Assembly: GCF_027568575.1 (NCBI RefSeq)
Contig: NZ_JANUVP010000011.1
Length of the DNA stretch: 64,000 nucleotides
Reading direction: 5' to 3' (one strand)
DNA from: Caldifermentibacillus hisashii
GTDB taxonomy: Bacteria > Bacillota > Bacilli > Bacillales > Caldibacillaceae
This document shows, in pieces, positions 50,986-60,789 of this stretch. The position numbers and the translations under genes are program-made. The notes beneath the pieces were generated by a model. It was not told the DNA's origin. It worked only from the letters and a program-made list of their open reading frames with translations, and ran no database searches. Positions within the stretch are counted from its first letter, which is position 1. Each line of letters begins with the position of its first letter.

Positions 50986-51522
50986 TTATTTATTTAAAGG
51001 ATCGGTCAAAAGCCCACGGTTTCTTCTTTTATCCATCTCTTCTTTTGTATAAATAACCTGCATCGGGTTTCCACCGACAAACGAGCCCGGAGGAACATCC
51101 CGGTTCACAAGTGTCCCTGCAGAAACCGTTGCCCGGTCACCAATTTCTACCCCCGGCAGTATCGTTGAATTTGCACCGATCATGACCTCATCCCCAATTC
51201 GAACCTCTCCTACCCGATATTCATCAATCAAATATTCATGTGCCAAAATCGTCGTATGATATCCAATAATCGTATTTTTACCAACATTAATTTTTTCCGG
51301 AAACATTATATCCGGCATGACCATAAACGCAAAAGCCGTATGATCGCCCACCTTCATTTTTAAAAACTTACGGTACATCCAAACTTTCCAGGACATGAAC
51401 GGTGTATAACGAGCAATCAAAATAACGATGACGTTTTTAAATACCTTCCAAAAAGACACGGTTTTATATATTTGCCATAATGAATTGGCTCCTTGAATCG
51501 GGTAACGGGTCGTTTTCCGCAT
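50986..51522 (-). CDS. Acyltransferase of the left-handed beta-helix family (YvoF-like)
   Basis: The product has 178 residues. Hexapeptide repeats (INVGKNTIIGYHTTIL; VRIGDEVMIGANSTILPGVEIGDRATVSAGTLV) build a left-handed beta helix of an O-acetyltransferase, with the PPGSFVGGNPMQVI ending common in this family. The substrate is unknown. It follows ppaX by 3 bases and belongs to the hprK-lgt-yvoD-ppaX-yvoF operon. Confidence 0.9.
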   Translation of the reverse strand: MRKTTRYPIQGANSLWQIYKTVSFWKVFKNVIVILIARYTPFMSWKVWMYRKFLKMKVGDHTAFAFMVMPDIMFPEKINVGKNTIIGYHTTILAHEYLIDEYRVGEVRIGDEVMIGANSTILPGVEIGDRATVSAGTLVNRDVPPGSFVGGNPMQVIYTKEEMDKRRNRGLLTDPLNK

Positions 51523-51525
51523 AAA

Positions 51526-52173
51526 TTATTTCACTCCAACAATAGCCAATAAGTCACGCATATCATTAATTAAAAAATCCGGATTATACTTTTTTAAGTA
51601 GTCTGTCCCTTGAATGGTCCAAGCAACTCCAACGGATCCTGTGCCGGAATTTTTCGCCCCCAATATATCATGGTAAGAATCGCCGACCATCAACGTGCTT
51701 TCCGGTTTTGCCCCTAACAAGTGCATCGCTTTATTTAACGGTTCCGGATCCGGTTTTGCTTTCTCTACTTCATCCAATGTGATCACTACAGGAAAATATG
51801 GAGTTAAGTTGGTTTTATCCAACGCTTTAAAAACCATCTCTCGTACTTTCGTAGAAACAACACCGAGCTTATATCCTTGTTTGGAAAGCGTATCGATTGT
51901 CTCGAGAACCCCCGGAAACTCACGAACAAGTTTATCATGATGTTTTTTATTAAACGTTCGATAGTAATGGATCATTTCTTCCGCTTTATCCGGTGCAACT
52001 GATGAAAAAGATTCATATAAAGTTGGTCCAATAAATTTGTAACAGTCTTCCCTCTTCAATTCATCGAATCCAAATTGATGAAAAGTATAAAGAAATGATT
52101 GCAAAATAAGTTCATATGTGTTAACTAAAGTCCCGTCTAAATCAAATAAAATCGTATCAATATTTTGTTTCAT
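51526..52173 (-). CDS. ppaX: Pyrophosphatase PpaX
   Basis: The product has 215 residues, of the HAD superfamily. Motif I is LFDLDGTLVNT, motif II is GVVSTK, and the C-terminal VGDSYHDILGAKNSG holds motif IV. PpaX removes the pyrophosphate that HPr kinase/phosphorylase releases on dephosphorylating P-Ser-HPr. Its presence in the hprK operon supports this. It overlaps yvoD by 17 bases. Confidence 0.95.
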   Translation of the reverse strand: MKQNIDTILFDLDGTLVNTYELILQSFLYTFHQFGFDELKREDCYKFIGPTLYESFSSVAPDKAEEMIHYYRTFNKKHHDKLVREFPGVLETIDTLSKQGYKLGVVSTKVREMVFKALDKTNLTPYFPVVITLDEVEKAKPDPEPLNKAMHLLGAKPESTLMVGDSYHDILGAKNSGTGSVGVAWTIQGTDYLKKYNPDFLINDMRDLLAIVGVK

Positions 52174-53110
52174 AAGAGATTCCCTTTCTTTTTGCTGCTA
52201 GTTCCATCCGATTCCAGATCCTGCTGACAATAAGTGTTAAAGCAATTGCCGTACATAAACGAATTATAAATAAAGGAAAAACCGGGATACCTAATGGAAC
52301 AAAAATCAATGTATCTTCAACGACAGCATGGCACGCAACGAGAAAAATAAATGCCAATGTCGCATCTTTTTTGCTGACACCATCCTCTTTCACCGCTTGC
52401 AATAATACACCTGCCCCATAGGCTAAACCGAAAATTAAGCCGGCCGTCAAAACCAATGCCGTGTTTTCATTCATCCCTAATCCACGGGTAACGGGAGCCA
52501 TCCATCCGGTAAATACATCCAACCATTTTAAATCTTTAAGAATTTGAATGCCGATCATCAATGGAATTACAATCATCGCCAATTGAAGAGTACCTAATAC
52601 GGCTTTTTGCAAGCCAGCAAGAAAAATAGCCGCCATACCAACCGGTGCTGTTTCATTTGCTGTTATTAAACCATATTGGGCCATTTCACTCCCGCCCGGC
52701 CAAACCAAATTGATAATAAAGGCTGCAACCAATGCTAAACCGATCCGAACAGATAAAACGACCCAGAGTTTAACACCGGATTTTAATGCTACACTTGTTT
52801 CAATTAGTAAATTATGGGAAAAACTAAGCATAACTGCGATAATAAATACTTCTTTAACAGTAAGGTCAAGTGTTAAAATCCCGCCAATTGCCGCATATAA
52901 GTTTAATAGATTACCCAGTACAAGAGGGATGGCCGCCTCACCCGACAAACCGAAAACGGACATAAATGGTGCCAACTTGTCAAATAACCACGGAAGTGCA
53001 GGAGTGTATTGAAGCAAGGAAACGACTAAGGTTACCGGGAAAATTACTTTTCCCAATGACCAAGTGGTGTGTAACCCATTCATAATCCCTTGCTTTACCG
53101 AATTTAACAA
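52157..53110 (-). CDS. Nucleoside-recognition (Gate) domain membrane protein YvoD
   Basis: The product has 317 residues and about eight membrane segments, with two Gate-type repeats (LVLGNLLNLYAAIGGILTL; LVLTAGLIFGLAYGAGVLLQAVKEDG). The family is probably a transporter, but substrate is unknown. The start is TTG with GGGGAG 7 bases upstream. It lies 41 bases after lgt. Confidence 0.88.
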   Translation of the reverse strand: MLNSVKQGIMNGLHTTWSLGKVIFPVTLVVSLLQYTPALPWLFDKLAPFMSVFGLSGEAAIPLVLGNLLNLYAAIGGILTLDLTVKEVFIIAVMLSFSHNLLIETSVALKSGVKLWVVLSVRIGLALVAAFIINLVWPGGSEMAQYGLITANETAPVGMAAIFLAGLQKAVLGTLQLAMIVIPLMIGIQILKDLKWLDVFTGWMAPVTRGLGMNENTALVLTAGLIFGLAYGAGVLLQAVKEDGVSKKDATLAFIFLVACHAVVEDTLIFVPLGIPVFPLFIIRLCTAIALTLIVSRIWNRMELAAKRKGISYETKY

Positions 53111-53151
53111 GATACTACTCCCCCCTTATCGGATTGACCATGAAAATGATT

Positions 53152-53961
53152 TTAATCTAAATAACGCGGAATATTATGTTTCGTCCTTCTAAAAATAATT
53201 AAGGCAAGTGAAATAATGATAACAGCAGCAGAAACGAGCTGAGCTACTCGTATATCAGTCTCGAATAAATATAAACTGTCGGTTCGAAGCCCTTCAATGA
53301 AATAGCGACCGATTGAATACCAAATTCCGTAAGCTAAAAAGATTTCTCCCTGTTTCAAATTAACTCTTCTTAATAGAAGTAAAAGTATAAAACCAAGCAA
53401 ACTCCAGAGCGATTCATATAAAAAGGTTGGATGATAATAGGAACCGTTTATATACATTTGATTAATGATAAAATCAGGCAAGTGCAAGCCTTCCAAAAAT
53501 TCCCGAGTAACCGGTCCCCCATGGGCTTCTTGGTTCATAAAATTCCCCCACCGGCCAATCGCTTGAGCAATGATAATACTTGGTGCGGCAATATCAGCTA
53601 ATTTCCAAAAGGAGATATTTCGTTTCCGGCAAAAAACGACAGCGGTAACGATCGCCCCAATTAGGGCACCATGGATGGCAATTCCGCCTTCCCAAATGGC
53701 AATTATTTTCCCCGGATTAACCGAATAATAGTCCCATTCGAAAAGAACATAATAAATTCTGGCACAAATAATGGAAATCGGAATAGCCCAAAGTAAAAGA
53801 TCAGCGAATATTTCATCCGGAAGACCTCGTCTCTTTCCTTCACGGGTTGCTAATATATAAGCAATTACAATGCCTAAAGCAATAATGATTCCGTACCATC
53901 GGATTGATAAAGGGCCAAGCTCTAAGGCCACCGGATTTAAGGGCTGAACATGATAAAGCAT
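53152..53961 (-). CDS. lgt: Prolipoprotein diacylglyceryl transferase
   Basis: The product has 269 residues and seven membrane segments. The Lgt signature GRWGNFMNQEAHGGP and the preceding IAIHGALIGAI are intact. It transfers diacylglycerol from phosphatidylglycerol to the lipobox cysteine of prelipoproteins. The ATG at 53961 has AAGGAG 8 bases upstream. It is 150 bases after hprK. Confidence 0.97.
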   Translation of the reverse strand: MLYHVQPLNPVALELGPLSIRWYGIIIALGIVIAYILATREGKRRGLPDEIFADLLLWAIPISIICARIYYVLFEWDYYSVNPGKIIAIWEGGIAIHGALIGAIVTAVVFCRKRNISFWKLADIAAPSIIIAQAIGRWGNFMNQEAHGGPVTREFLEGLHLPDFIINQMYINGSYYHPTFLYESLWSLLGFILLLLLRRVNLKQGEIFLAYGIWYSIGRYFIEGLRTDSLYLFETDIRVAQLVSAAVIIISLALIIFRRTKHNIPRYLD

Positions 53962-54111
53962 CTCAACAACTCCTTCTATACGTTTCAAAAAGAAACAGTT
54001 TGACGAGAGAGAACTTCCCTGTCATTTCACTAATTGTAACAAACAACAATCAGTTTTAAAATTATTTCTGATTAAAATAAAGAGCATTGCGTACAGAATT
54101 GAACAGGTATG

Positions 54112-55044
54112 TTAATCATCATGATCATGATCTTTAATCGTTTCTTGGAGCCTTTGGGTGAATTGCTTTGCTGTATTGACACCCATTTTTTTCAAACGAA
54201 AGTTCATGGCCGCCACTTCGATAATAACAGCCAAGTTTCTTCCGGGACGAACCGGGATGGTTAATTTCGGAATTTCGACATCAAAAATTTTCATTTTATC
54301 TTCATCGAGTCCCAACCGATCATAACGTTTATTTTGATCCCAGTTTTCTAAATGGATGCACATCGTTATTCTCTTATAGGATCGAACAGCTCCGGCACCA
54401 AATAAAGTCATGACATCAATGATACCGAGTCCGCGAATTTCAAGAAGATGTTCTATGAGTGGGGGTGAATTTCCTACTAGCGATTCTTGATCTTCTTGGC
54501 GTATTTCCACACAATCGTCTGCAACAAGCCGATGCCCCCGTTTCACAAGTTCCAAAGCTGTTTCACTTTTACCAACTCCACTTTGACCGGTAATAAGAAC
54601 ACCAACGCCGTATACATCAACCAACACACCATGAATAGCAATTGTCGGAGCAAGCGCAATTTCCAAATAATTTGTTAATCGGCTGACTAATTGTGTCGTT
54701 TTCAAATTTGAACGCATAACCGGTACTGCTTCTTGCTCGGAAGCCTCAATTAATTCTTCTGGGATTTCCAGCCCACGTGTAATAATAATCCCCGGGGTGA
54801 CATCGGTACAAAGCCGCTGCATCCGGACGATGCGATCTTCCTCATTTAGCATGGAAAAAAATGTCAATTCAGTTCTTCCTAATAACTGCAAACGATCTTC
54901 CGGATAATAATCAAAAAATCCGGCCATTTCAAGTCCAGGACGGGAAATATCACTTGTCGTTACTGGACGATTGATGCCCTCTTCCCCACTGATCAATTCT
55001 AATTTAAATTTATTTAAAATATCCTTGATGGTCACTTTTGACAT
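54112..55044 (-). CDS. hprK: HPr kinase/phosphorylase
   Basis: The product has 310 residues. The P-loop is ITGQSGVGKSE (153-160), with the catalytic His138 region (IAIHGVLV), the acidic pair in VADDCVEI and the HprK signature LEIRGLGIIDVMTLFG. It phosphorylates Ser46 of HPr and Crh when fructose-bisphosphate is high and reverses this with phosphate. It leads the operon with lgt, yvoD, ppaX and yvoF. Crh (44374) is one of its substrates. Confidence 0.97.
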   Translation of the reverse strand: MSKVTIKDILNKFKLELISGEEGINRPVTTSDISRPGLEMAGFFDYYPEDRLQLLGRTELTFFSMLNEEDRIVRMQRLCTDVTPGIIITRGLEIPEELIEASEQEAVPVMRSNLKTTQLVSRLTNYLEIALAPTIAIHGVLVDVYGVGVLITGQSGVGKSETALELVKRGHRLVADDCVEIRQEDQESLVGNSPPLIEHLLEIRGLGIIDVMTLFGAGAVRSYKRITMCIHLENWDQNKRYDRLGLDEDKMKIFDVEIPKLTIPVRPGRNLAVIIEVAAMNFRLKKMGVNTAKQFTQRLQETIKDHDHDD

Positions 55045-55162
55045 GTATGAACTCCCTCACTTAGGCTTCAATTTGTCTATTACTTAACTCTTTGTATGTT
55101 CCATTTTACCATGTTTTTTCCTGAAACCAAAGAACCCGAAACAAAAACGTTATAAGTACAAA

Positions 55163-55220
55163 ATTAAAAAACTCCCTCTCAACTTTATTAAATAATAAAA
55201 AGTTGAGAGAAGAGTTGTTT
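55163..55220 (-). terminator. Terminator after yvlB
   Basis: CTCTCAACTTT and AAAGTTGAGAG pair; the stem extends with AACTC/GAGTT. On the minus strand TTTTTAATTTT follows. It lies just past the stop at 55233. Confidence 0.75.
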
Positions 55221-55232
55221 TAGCCAATTCTT

Positions 55233-56360
55233 TTAATACGGTTGAACAGTAACCGAACCCGTTTTCGATTCTGCAAATAAATACATTTTATTTTGTAATT
55301 CTGCTGTTGTATCAAACTTGATGACTTTTTGAATCATTTCCTTTTTCTCGTCAATTTTATATAGATTGGATAAATCAACCTGAACATTGCCAAAATTGGA
55401 TTTAACCTCTCCGCTTACCGGTAAATCATTAGCGATTCTTACATGGATACTGCCTGCCCCACTTGATAACTTAACCGATTGCGGTGCCGGTTTACTAATC
55501 CGAACAGAAATTGAACCGCTTATTGTTTCTGCATCGATTTTTTGATAGGAACCGTCAATCGTCACCTTACCGTTCATTGTTTCCGTTTCCGCATCATCTA
55601 TTTTACATTGGGTCAAGTTTAACGTTCCATTCACAGTTTCAAGATCTGCCTTTTCTGCTTCACAACTTTCTAATCGGATGCCTCCATTGGACGTTTGAAA
55701 TTTAATTTTTTTCCCTTTAACGCCTTCCCCGCTAATCGTGCCGTTAAACAGTTTAATCGCTACTTTGTTATAAATGCTTTGTGGTAAGAAAACTTTTGTG
55801 TCAACCTTCATGAATTTCTCTTTAGCTAAAAAAGCAAGGGCCTCTTGATCGACACGAAACTCAATATTTTCTAAAAATCGCTCTTTACCTTGAACAGGAT
55901 CTTCCTCGCGATACACTTTCCCTTCACATTCCACACGGACGTCGGAATGATCCCATACAATCAGCTGTACAGAACCATTTGGAATTTCAATAAACACATC
56001 TTTAAACTTGTTTTCATTTTGTTGAAATACGTGTGAAACATTGACCGAATGATGGAAATCCAAGTCCATTTCCTTTATTTTCTTCATTGCTCTTTCAAAC
56101 AAATTGGTCAATGTATCTTTTGCTTCCTTGGCAAATGTTGATGTTTTTGTAGAACTTGACTGATGAAAAGTCTCCTTCTCATTTTGTTCATGACTGGATT
56201 TGTATGCTTCAATTTTTGATAATTCTTCAGCCATTTTCGCTTTTTTTTCTTCTTTTAGTGACTCCATGTTTTCGAGTTCTTCCAACAATTTTTCCGCTTC
56301 TTCAATACTCACTTGGCCTGTCTTCACCATTTCTAAAATTTTCTTCCGTTCTTCCTTCAT
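55233..56360 (-). CDS. DUF4097 beta-repeat protein, YvlB/LiaX-like
   Basis: The product has 375 residues. The N-terminal 45 residues (RKKILEMVKTGQVSIEEAEKLLEEL) form the helical SHOCT-like domain found in YvlB and LiaX. A coiled, charged linker follows, and then a DUF4097 beta-helix (VQLIVWDHSDVRVECEG; LFNGTISGEG; ETVNGTLNLTQCKID; ETMNGKVTIDGSYQKID; ETISGSISVRIS). In enterococci LiaX senses antimicrobial peptides. No signal peptide is present here. The ATG at 56360 has AAAGGA 10 bases upstream. Confidence 0.88.
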   Translation of the reverse strand: MKEERKKILEMVKTGQVSIEEAEKLLEELENMESLKEEKKAKMAEELSKIEAYKSSHEQNEKETFHQSSSTKTSTFAKEAKDTLTNLFERAMKKIKEMDLDFHHSVNVSHVFQQNENKFKDVFIEIPNGSVQLIVWDHSDVRVECEGKVYREEDPVQGKERFLENIEFRVDQEALAFLAKEKFMKVDTKVFLPQSIYNKVAIKLFNGTISGEGVKGKKIKFQTSNGGIRLESCEAEKADLETVNGTLNLTQCKIDDAETETMNGKVTIDGSYQKIDAETISGSISVRISKPAPQSVKLSSGAGSIHVRIANDLPVSGEVKSNFGNVQVDLSNLYKIDEKKEMIQKVIKFDTTAELQNKMYLFAESKTGSVTVQPY

Positions 56361-56579
56361 ATTTTTCACGTCCTTTACAAAATCTCTCATTTATTTATAC
56401 TTTTTACGTAATTCAAACCGAAAAGTTTCATGGAAATAGCTTATGTTGTTTAAAATTCTTTTATCATGTAGTGTTTTTTAAAGCAAAGGGACAGTTTGTA
56501 AAATTTGCTAGAGAGAGGAAAATTCTTTTGTTTAAATCAGTTCCATTAAAAAAACAATTTTTTTCGATTAAATTTCCTC

Positions 56580-56610
56580 TTGAACCTACAGTTACGTTAG
56601 GCTTTATAGT
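56580..56610 (+). promoter_or_regulatory. MerR-type promoter with 19-bp spacer
   Basis: TTGAAC (56580-56585) and TATAGT (56605-56610) are 19 bases apart, the long spacing typical of MerR-controlled promoters. The spacer holds a dyad-like CCTAC-AGTTAC-GTTAGG. It reads towards the merR remnant at 56652. Confidence 0.6.
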
Positions 56611-56651
56611 AAGAATAGAGCTTTAATACGTATCTAAATGGAGGATTGGAA

Positions 56652-56757
56652 ATGGAAAAAATTTTTTTGAATTGAAGAAATTGCTGATAAAACAGCTGTA
56701 TCAATCAGATCGCTGCACGATTATGGCAATATCAAGTTATTAGTACCTTTAAAATAA
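56652..56757 (+). pseudogene. merR-family regulator remnant
   Basis: After a good ribosome site (GGAGG) and ATG, the frame stops after 7 codons. One frame over, the sequence continues IEEIADKTAVSIRSLHDYG then NIKLLVPLK and a stop: the N-terminal winged helix of a MerR protein (compare IGEIAKKTGVSIRTLRYYDEIGLL). The effector domain is missing. It needs a frameshift and is truncated to about 35 residues, so it is dead. Confidence 0.7.
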
Positions 56758-56832
56758 ATCATACGGGTTTGAAACCTTTTTTCTTCAAATCCGTAAAAAT
56801 TAGAGTAAACCATAAAGAAGGGATGGATTGTT

Positions 56833-57468
56833 GTGGAAGAAAGATTAGAAGCAAATGAAATTGAAAAGAAGAGTCCAAGTCTATGGGGGATTCTTTGGAG
56901 TCCAAGCGAACATTTTGCCAGAATAAAAGAAAAACCGAAAATCTGGGGACCATTGTTAATGATTATTCTTGTGTTTAGCATTGGAATGATCATTGTTACA
57001 ACCAATACCGAGTCAGGAAATGAAGGTTTACCGGAAGAGTTAGCCCCATTTTTAGTAATCGGTTCTATTATTGCCGGTGTGATTGTACCTATTGTAACTG
57101 CGTTTATTGGTACGCTTGTTTATTTGTTGATTGCAAGGTTAGCACGTTCGAATGTATCGTTCCGCCAGCTGTTTTCAATGAATGTATATTTATTGATCCT
57201 AACTGCTTTAGGCATGATTGTAAACGGAATTGGCATGGTCATTACCGGGTCGTCAACTACTACGTTCACTAGTCTTACTACATTGATCCCCGCTGATGGT
57301 GCACTAAAGGCAGTATTTGATAATATTGAAGTTTTTTCCATTTGGAGTGTCATATTATCGGCAATTGGATTACAGAAGGTGGCATCTTTTTCCAAAGAAT
57401 TAGCATGGGGTGTTTCCATCGGTTTTTACATGTTATCGATCTTTTTCTCCATGATCGGATGGGCCTAA
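56833..57468 (+). CDS. yknW: Yip1-domain membrane protein (YknW-like)
   Basis: The product has 211 residues and five membrane segments, with the Yip1-type SPSEHFARIKEKPKIWGPLLMIILV opening. In Bacillus subtilis YknW helps assemble the YknXYZ transporter, which protects against the SdpC killing toxin. The same gene order follows here. The start is GTG with GGATGG 6 bases upstream. Confidence 0.85.
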   Translation: MEERLEANEIEKKSPSLWGILWSPSEHFARIKEKPKIWGPLLMIILVFSIGMIIVTTNTESGNEGLPEELAPFLVIGSIIAGVIVPIVTAFIGTLVYLLIARLARSNVSFRQLFSMNVYLLILTALGMIVNGIGMVITGSSTTTFTSLTTLIPADGALKAVFDNIEVFSIWSVILSAIGLQKVASFSKELAWGVSIGFYMLSIFFSMIGWA

Positions 57469-57528
57469 GAAGTAATATCTGAATCGGTCATTGTTTCTAT
57501 TCTATAAGTAAGTGAAAGGTGTTTATTG

Positions 57529-58638
57529 ATGAAAAATAAAAAACTATGGATAACCATTGGAATTATCGCCATTATTGTAACCTTGTTTTCTTTTAATCTA
57601 ATAAAAGCTTCCGGTAATAATATTGAAGTTGAAGTTGCTTCCGTTAAGGAGGAAAAATTATCCGAAAATGTTATCTCACAAGGAACATTAAAACTGGCAA
57701 ACGAACAGTCGATTTACTATGATGCAACGAAAGGAAAGATTGCAGATATCTCAGTAAAAGTTGGTGACGATGTTCAAGCAGGAACCCCGCTTTTCACCTA
57801 TAAAAGTGACCAGCTTTTAATGGAACAAAAACAAAATGAGTTGCAAATCCAGTCGGTCAATTTACAAATTGAAGATACACAAAAACAGCTAAAGGAAATA
57901 GATAAACTTTTAAAAGACAATAAAGATGATGAAACATTAAAGAAAGAACGTGATCAAGTAAATCTTCAGTTGGAACAAGCAAAACTTGAATTAAAGCAAG
58001 CTCAATTACAAAAAGACAATATTAACCAACAGTTAGCCGATTTGAAAGTTGTAAGTGATATTGCCGGTAAAATCATTGAGATAAATGAGGATGCCCAGTT
58101 TAAAACAAATTCGGAAATCCCCGAACCGATTATGAAAATTGGTTCAATTGGTCAGTTTATCGTTGTTGGCTCAGTTTCAGAATATGATGCGCTGAAAATT
58201 AATGAAGGACAAGCGGTTAAACTAACTGCGGACACAGTTCCTGATAAGACATGGTCAGGGAAAGTGAAAAGTATTTCATATTTACCCGAAGAGTCGACCG
58301 GTTTACAAGATTCAGGTGCACAAAGCGGCGTTCAATATACGATCGAAATTGAAGTAACCGATCAAAATATTGAGTTAAAGCCCGGGTTTCAAATGATTAT
58401 TGAAATCACCGCCAATGAATACACGGCTAAAACTCTCCCATTAACTGCTGTTAAACAAGACGGGGAAAAAAGTTATGTTTTCATTGTTAAAAATGGAAAA
58501 GCTGTAAGAAAAGAAGTAAAAGTTGGCAACGCCTCACTCGAATCCATTGAAATTAAAGATGGGGTTACCAAGAAAGATAAAGTCATTAAAGACCCGTCCG
58601 ATGACATTCAAGATGGCATGGAAGTGATTGTAAAATGA
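57529..58638 (+). CDS. yknX: Membrane-fusion (HlyD/MacA-type) protein YknX
   Basis: The product has 369 residues. One N-terminal membrane segment (about 6-24) anchors an extracytoplasmic adaptor: a lipoyl half (VKVGDDVQAGTPLFTYKSD), a long coiled coil (about 100-175), then beta-barrel domains (GQAVKLTADTVPDKTWSGKVKSI). The ATG at 57529 has AAAGGTG upstream. It overlaps the ATPase start by 4 bases. Confidence 0.93.
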   Translation: MKNKKLWITIGIIAIIVTLFSFNLIKASGNNIEVEVASVKEEKLSENVISQGTLKLANEQSIYYDATKGKIADISVKVGDDVQAGTPLFTYKSDQLLMEQKQNELQIQSVNLQIEDTQKQLKEIDKLLKDNKDDETLKKERDQVNLQLEQAKLELKQAQLQKDNINQQLADLKVVSDIAGKIIEINEDAQFKTNSEIPEPIMKIGSIGQFIVVGSVSEYDALKINEGQAVKLTADTVPDKTWSGKVKSISYLPEESTGLQDSGAQSGVQYTIEIEVTDQNIELKPGFQMIIEITANEYTAKTLPLTAVKQDGEKSYVFIVKNGKAVRKEVKVGNASLESIEIKDGVTKKDKVIKDPSDDIQDGMEVIVK

Positions 58639-59333
58639 TCCAATTGGCTTCTATTAAAAAAAGTTATTCACTAGGGAATGAAGATGTTCTTGTTCTAAAC
58701 GGAATTGATTTAAAGATTAATAGAGGAGAATTTATCTCAATTATGGGCCCGTCCGGTTCCGGAAAATCCACTTTAATGAATATTATTGGATTTCTCGATC
58801 GACCGACTGAGGGTACATATTTTTTAAACGGGAAAGAGGTTTTGCAGTATAAAGAGCATGAACTGGCAAAAATTCGCAACCGGGCGATTGGCTTTGTCTT
58901 TCAACAATTTAATTTGTTACCGCGATTAAATGCGTTGAAAAATGTTGAACTTCCGATGATTTATGCCGGAGTTAAAAAGAAAGAGCGGGAAGAACGAGCA
59001 AAAGAAGCTTTAGAGAAAGTTGGACTCGGGGATCGGATGTTACACTTACCCAATGAGCTGTCAGGTGGCCAAAAACAACGGGTGGCAATTGCCAGAGCCA
59101 TTGTCAATAAACCCGATCTGATCCTGGCTGATGAACCGACCGGTGCTCTCGATACAAAAACAAGCGAACAGATTATGGAGCTATTTACTATGTTAAATAA
59201 AGAAGACGGGACTACCGTAATTGTTGTTACGCACGAAGAAGAAGTGGCCAGCTATGCCAATCGGTTAATCTTATTACGTGACGGGTACATCGTTCAAGAT
59301 ATTGATCAAGAAAATAGAGGAGAGATCCTATGA
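58635..59333 (+). CDS. yknY: ABC transporter ATP-binding protein YknY (MacB-type)
   Basis: The product has 232 residues. Walker A GPSGSGKST, signature LSGGQKQRVAIARA and Walker B LILADEPTGALD with its glutamate are complete; it belongs to the LolD/MacB group. It powers the YknZ permease by mechanotransmission. ATGA overlaps on both sides couple it to yknX and yknZ. Confidence 0.95.
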   Translation: MIQLASIKKSYSLGNEDVLVLNGIDLKINRGEFISIMGPSGSGKSTLMNIIGFLDRPTEGTYFLNGKEVLQYKEHELAKIRNRAIGFVFQQFNLLPRLNALKNVELPMIYAGVKKKEREERAKEALEKVGLGDRMLHLPNELSGGQKQRVAIARAIVNKPDLILADEPTGALDTKTSEQIMELFTMLNKEDGTTVIVVTHEEEVASYANRLILLRDGYIVQDIDQENRGEIL

Positions 59334-60523
59334 GTATTGTCGAAAATATTAAAATTGCTTTCTCCTCCATCTTTGTTCATAAAATGCGTTCAATTTTAAC
59401 AATGATTGGCATAATTATTGGTGTATCGAGCGTCATTTTCATTGTCGCACTTGGTCAAGGGGGAACGGAAAAGCTCAAATCACTAATTGTTGGTTCCGGA
59501 AATACGGTTTCTTTATCTTACTCCCCCTCTGAAGAAGAAATGAAGGAAAATCCGGATGCTCTTTGGTCACCGTTTACGGAAGACGATATCCGTTCCATTG
59601 AAACAATCCCGGAAATTTCAAAAATTGTGACATCCAGTGATGAATTTGGCAATGTTCGCTACCGGGAAAATACAATTGAGTCATCTATTTCCGGTATTAA
59701 CCAAACGTACATTGAAGTAAACGAGTTAAACGTATCGAGCGGAAGAAATTTACTGCCATCAGATTTTTTAGGGGGCGGACGTGCGGCTGTAATCAGTTCA
59801 GGTCTTAGCAAGGAATTATTTGAAAAAGAGGAGCCGTTAGGAAAAATTATTTATGTTCAATCACAGCCTTTTGAAGTTGTCGGTGTTTTAGAAAAACCAA
59901 CCGGGTTGTTGGCATCATTTAGTTCTAATGAAGTATATGTTCCTTGGAAAACTTGGCGGACGATCACCGGTAACAACAAAATCAGTTCCATAACGATTCA
60001 AGCTGAAAATACTGAGAAATTGCAAGAAGCAGGAAAGAAAGCAGCACAATTATTAAATCAAATTCATGGAACAGAGGAAGCCTACCAAGTGACAAACATG
60101 GAAGAAATTGCTGAAGGGATTGGCCAAATTACATCCATTATGACCCTGATTATTGGATGTATTGCCGGAGTTTCTTTATTAGTCGGTGGAATTGGCGTCA
60201 TGAATATTATGCTTGTTTCCATTACCGAGCGTACCCGTGAAATAGGTACCCGGATGGCTTTGGGTGCGACAAGAGGTCAAATTTTATTTCAGTTTTTAGT
60301 CGAAGCAATGACATTAACGTTAATCGGCGGGACGATTGGGATTTTATTTGGTGCTGGTGTCGCTTATTTGGTTTCGTCGATAATCGGTTTTCCAATACTT
60401 GTCTCATTGCCGGTCGTTTTAGTCGGATTATTGTTCTCGATGTTTATCGGTATCATATTCGGCATCTTACCTGCTAATAAAGCATCGAATTTAGACCCAA
60501 TCGAAGCTTTACGATATGAATAA
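59330..60523 (+). CDS. yknZ: ABC transporter permease YknZ (MacB-type)
   Basis: The product has 397 residues. One membrane segment (about 20-42) precedes a large extracytoplasmic MacB core domain (about 45-265), followed by an FtsX domain with three segments (GIGVMNIMLVSITERTREIGTRMALGA). Members of this family export peptides, toxins or lipoproteins. With yknWXY it makes a complete transporter; no sdpC-like toxin gene is present here. Confidence 0.94.
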   Translation: MSIVENIKIAFSSIFVHKMRSILTMIGIIIGVSSVIFIVALGQGGTEKLKSLIVGSGNTVSLSYSPSEEEMKENPDALWSPFTEDDIRSIETIPEISKIVTSSDEFGNVRYRENTIESSISGINQTYIEVNELNVSSGRNLLPSDFLGGGRAAVISSGLSKELFEKEEPLGKIIYVQSQPFEVVGVLEKPTGLLASFSSNEVYVPWKTWRTITGNNKISSITIQAENTEKLQEAGKKAAQLLNQIHGTEEAYQVTNMEEIAEGIGQITSIMTLIIGCIAGVSLLVGGIGVMNIMLVSITERTREIGTRMALGATRGQILFQFLVEAMTLTLIGGTIGILFGAGVAYLVSSIIGFPILVSLPVVLVGLLFSMFIGIIFGILPANKASNLDPIEALRYE

Positions 60524-60676
60524 ACTTTTAGTATCGCACATTATGGCAAGTCAAGGTAGTCAGTATAAATTTTATTTAAAAAGCTCTCTTATATAAAACT
60601 ATTTGAACAAATCAATTCTGTAAAAGCAACATATACATTTTCAATATAAAACTATTTGAAATTAATTCCTTTACAC

Positions 60677-60718
60677 AAAAAGGCATGGTTATCAAAACTT
60701 GAGTTACCATGCCTTTTC
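60677..60718. terminator. Bidirectional terminator between yknZ and uvrA
   Basis: AAAAAGGCATGGT and ACCATGCCTTTT pair, with T runs on both strands, between the convergent genes. A 17-bp direct repeat ATATAAAACTATTTGAA occurs just before it, near 60592 and 60646. Confidence 0.85.
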
Positions 60719-60789
60719 ATCTATTAGTGAAACAGTTTTTTCTGGTTAATACATATTTTATACATGAATGTTTAGCTTTAATTCGGAAA

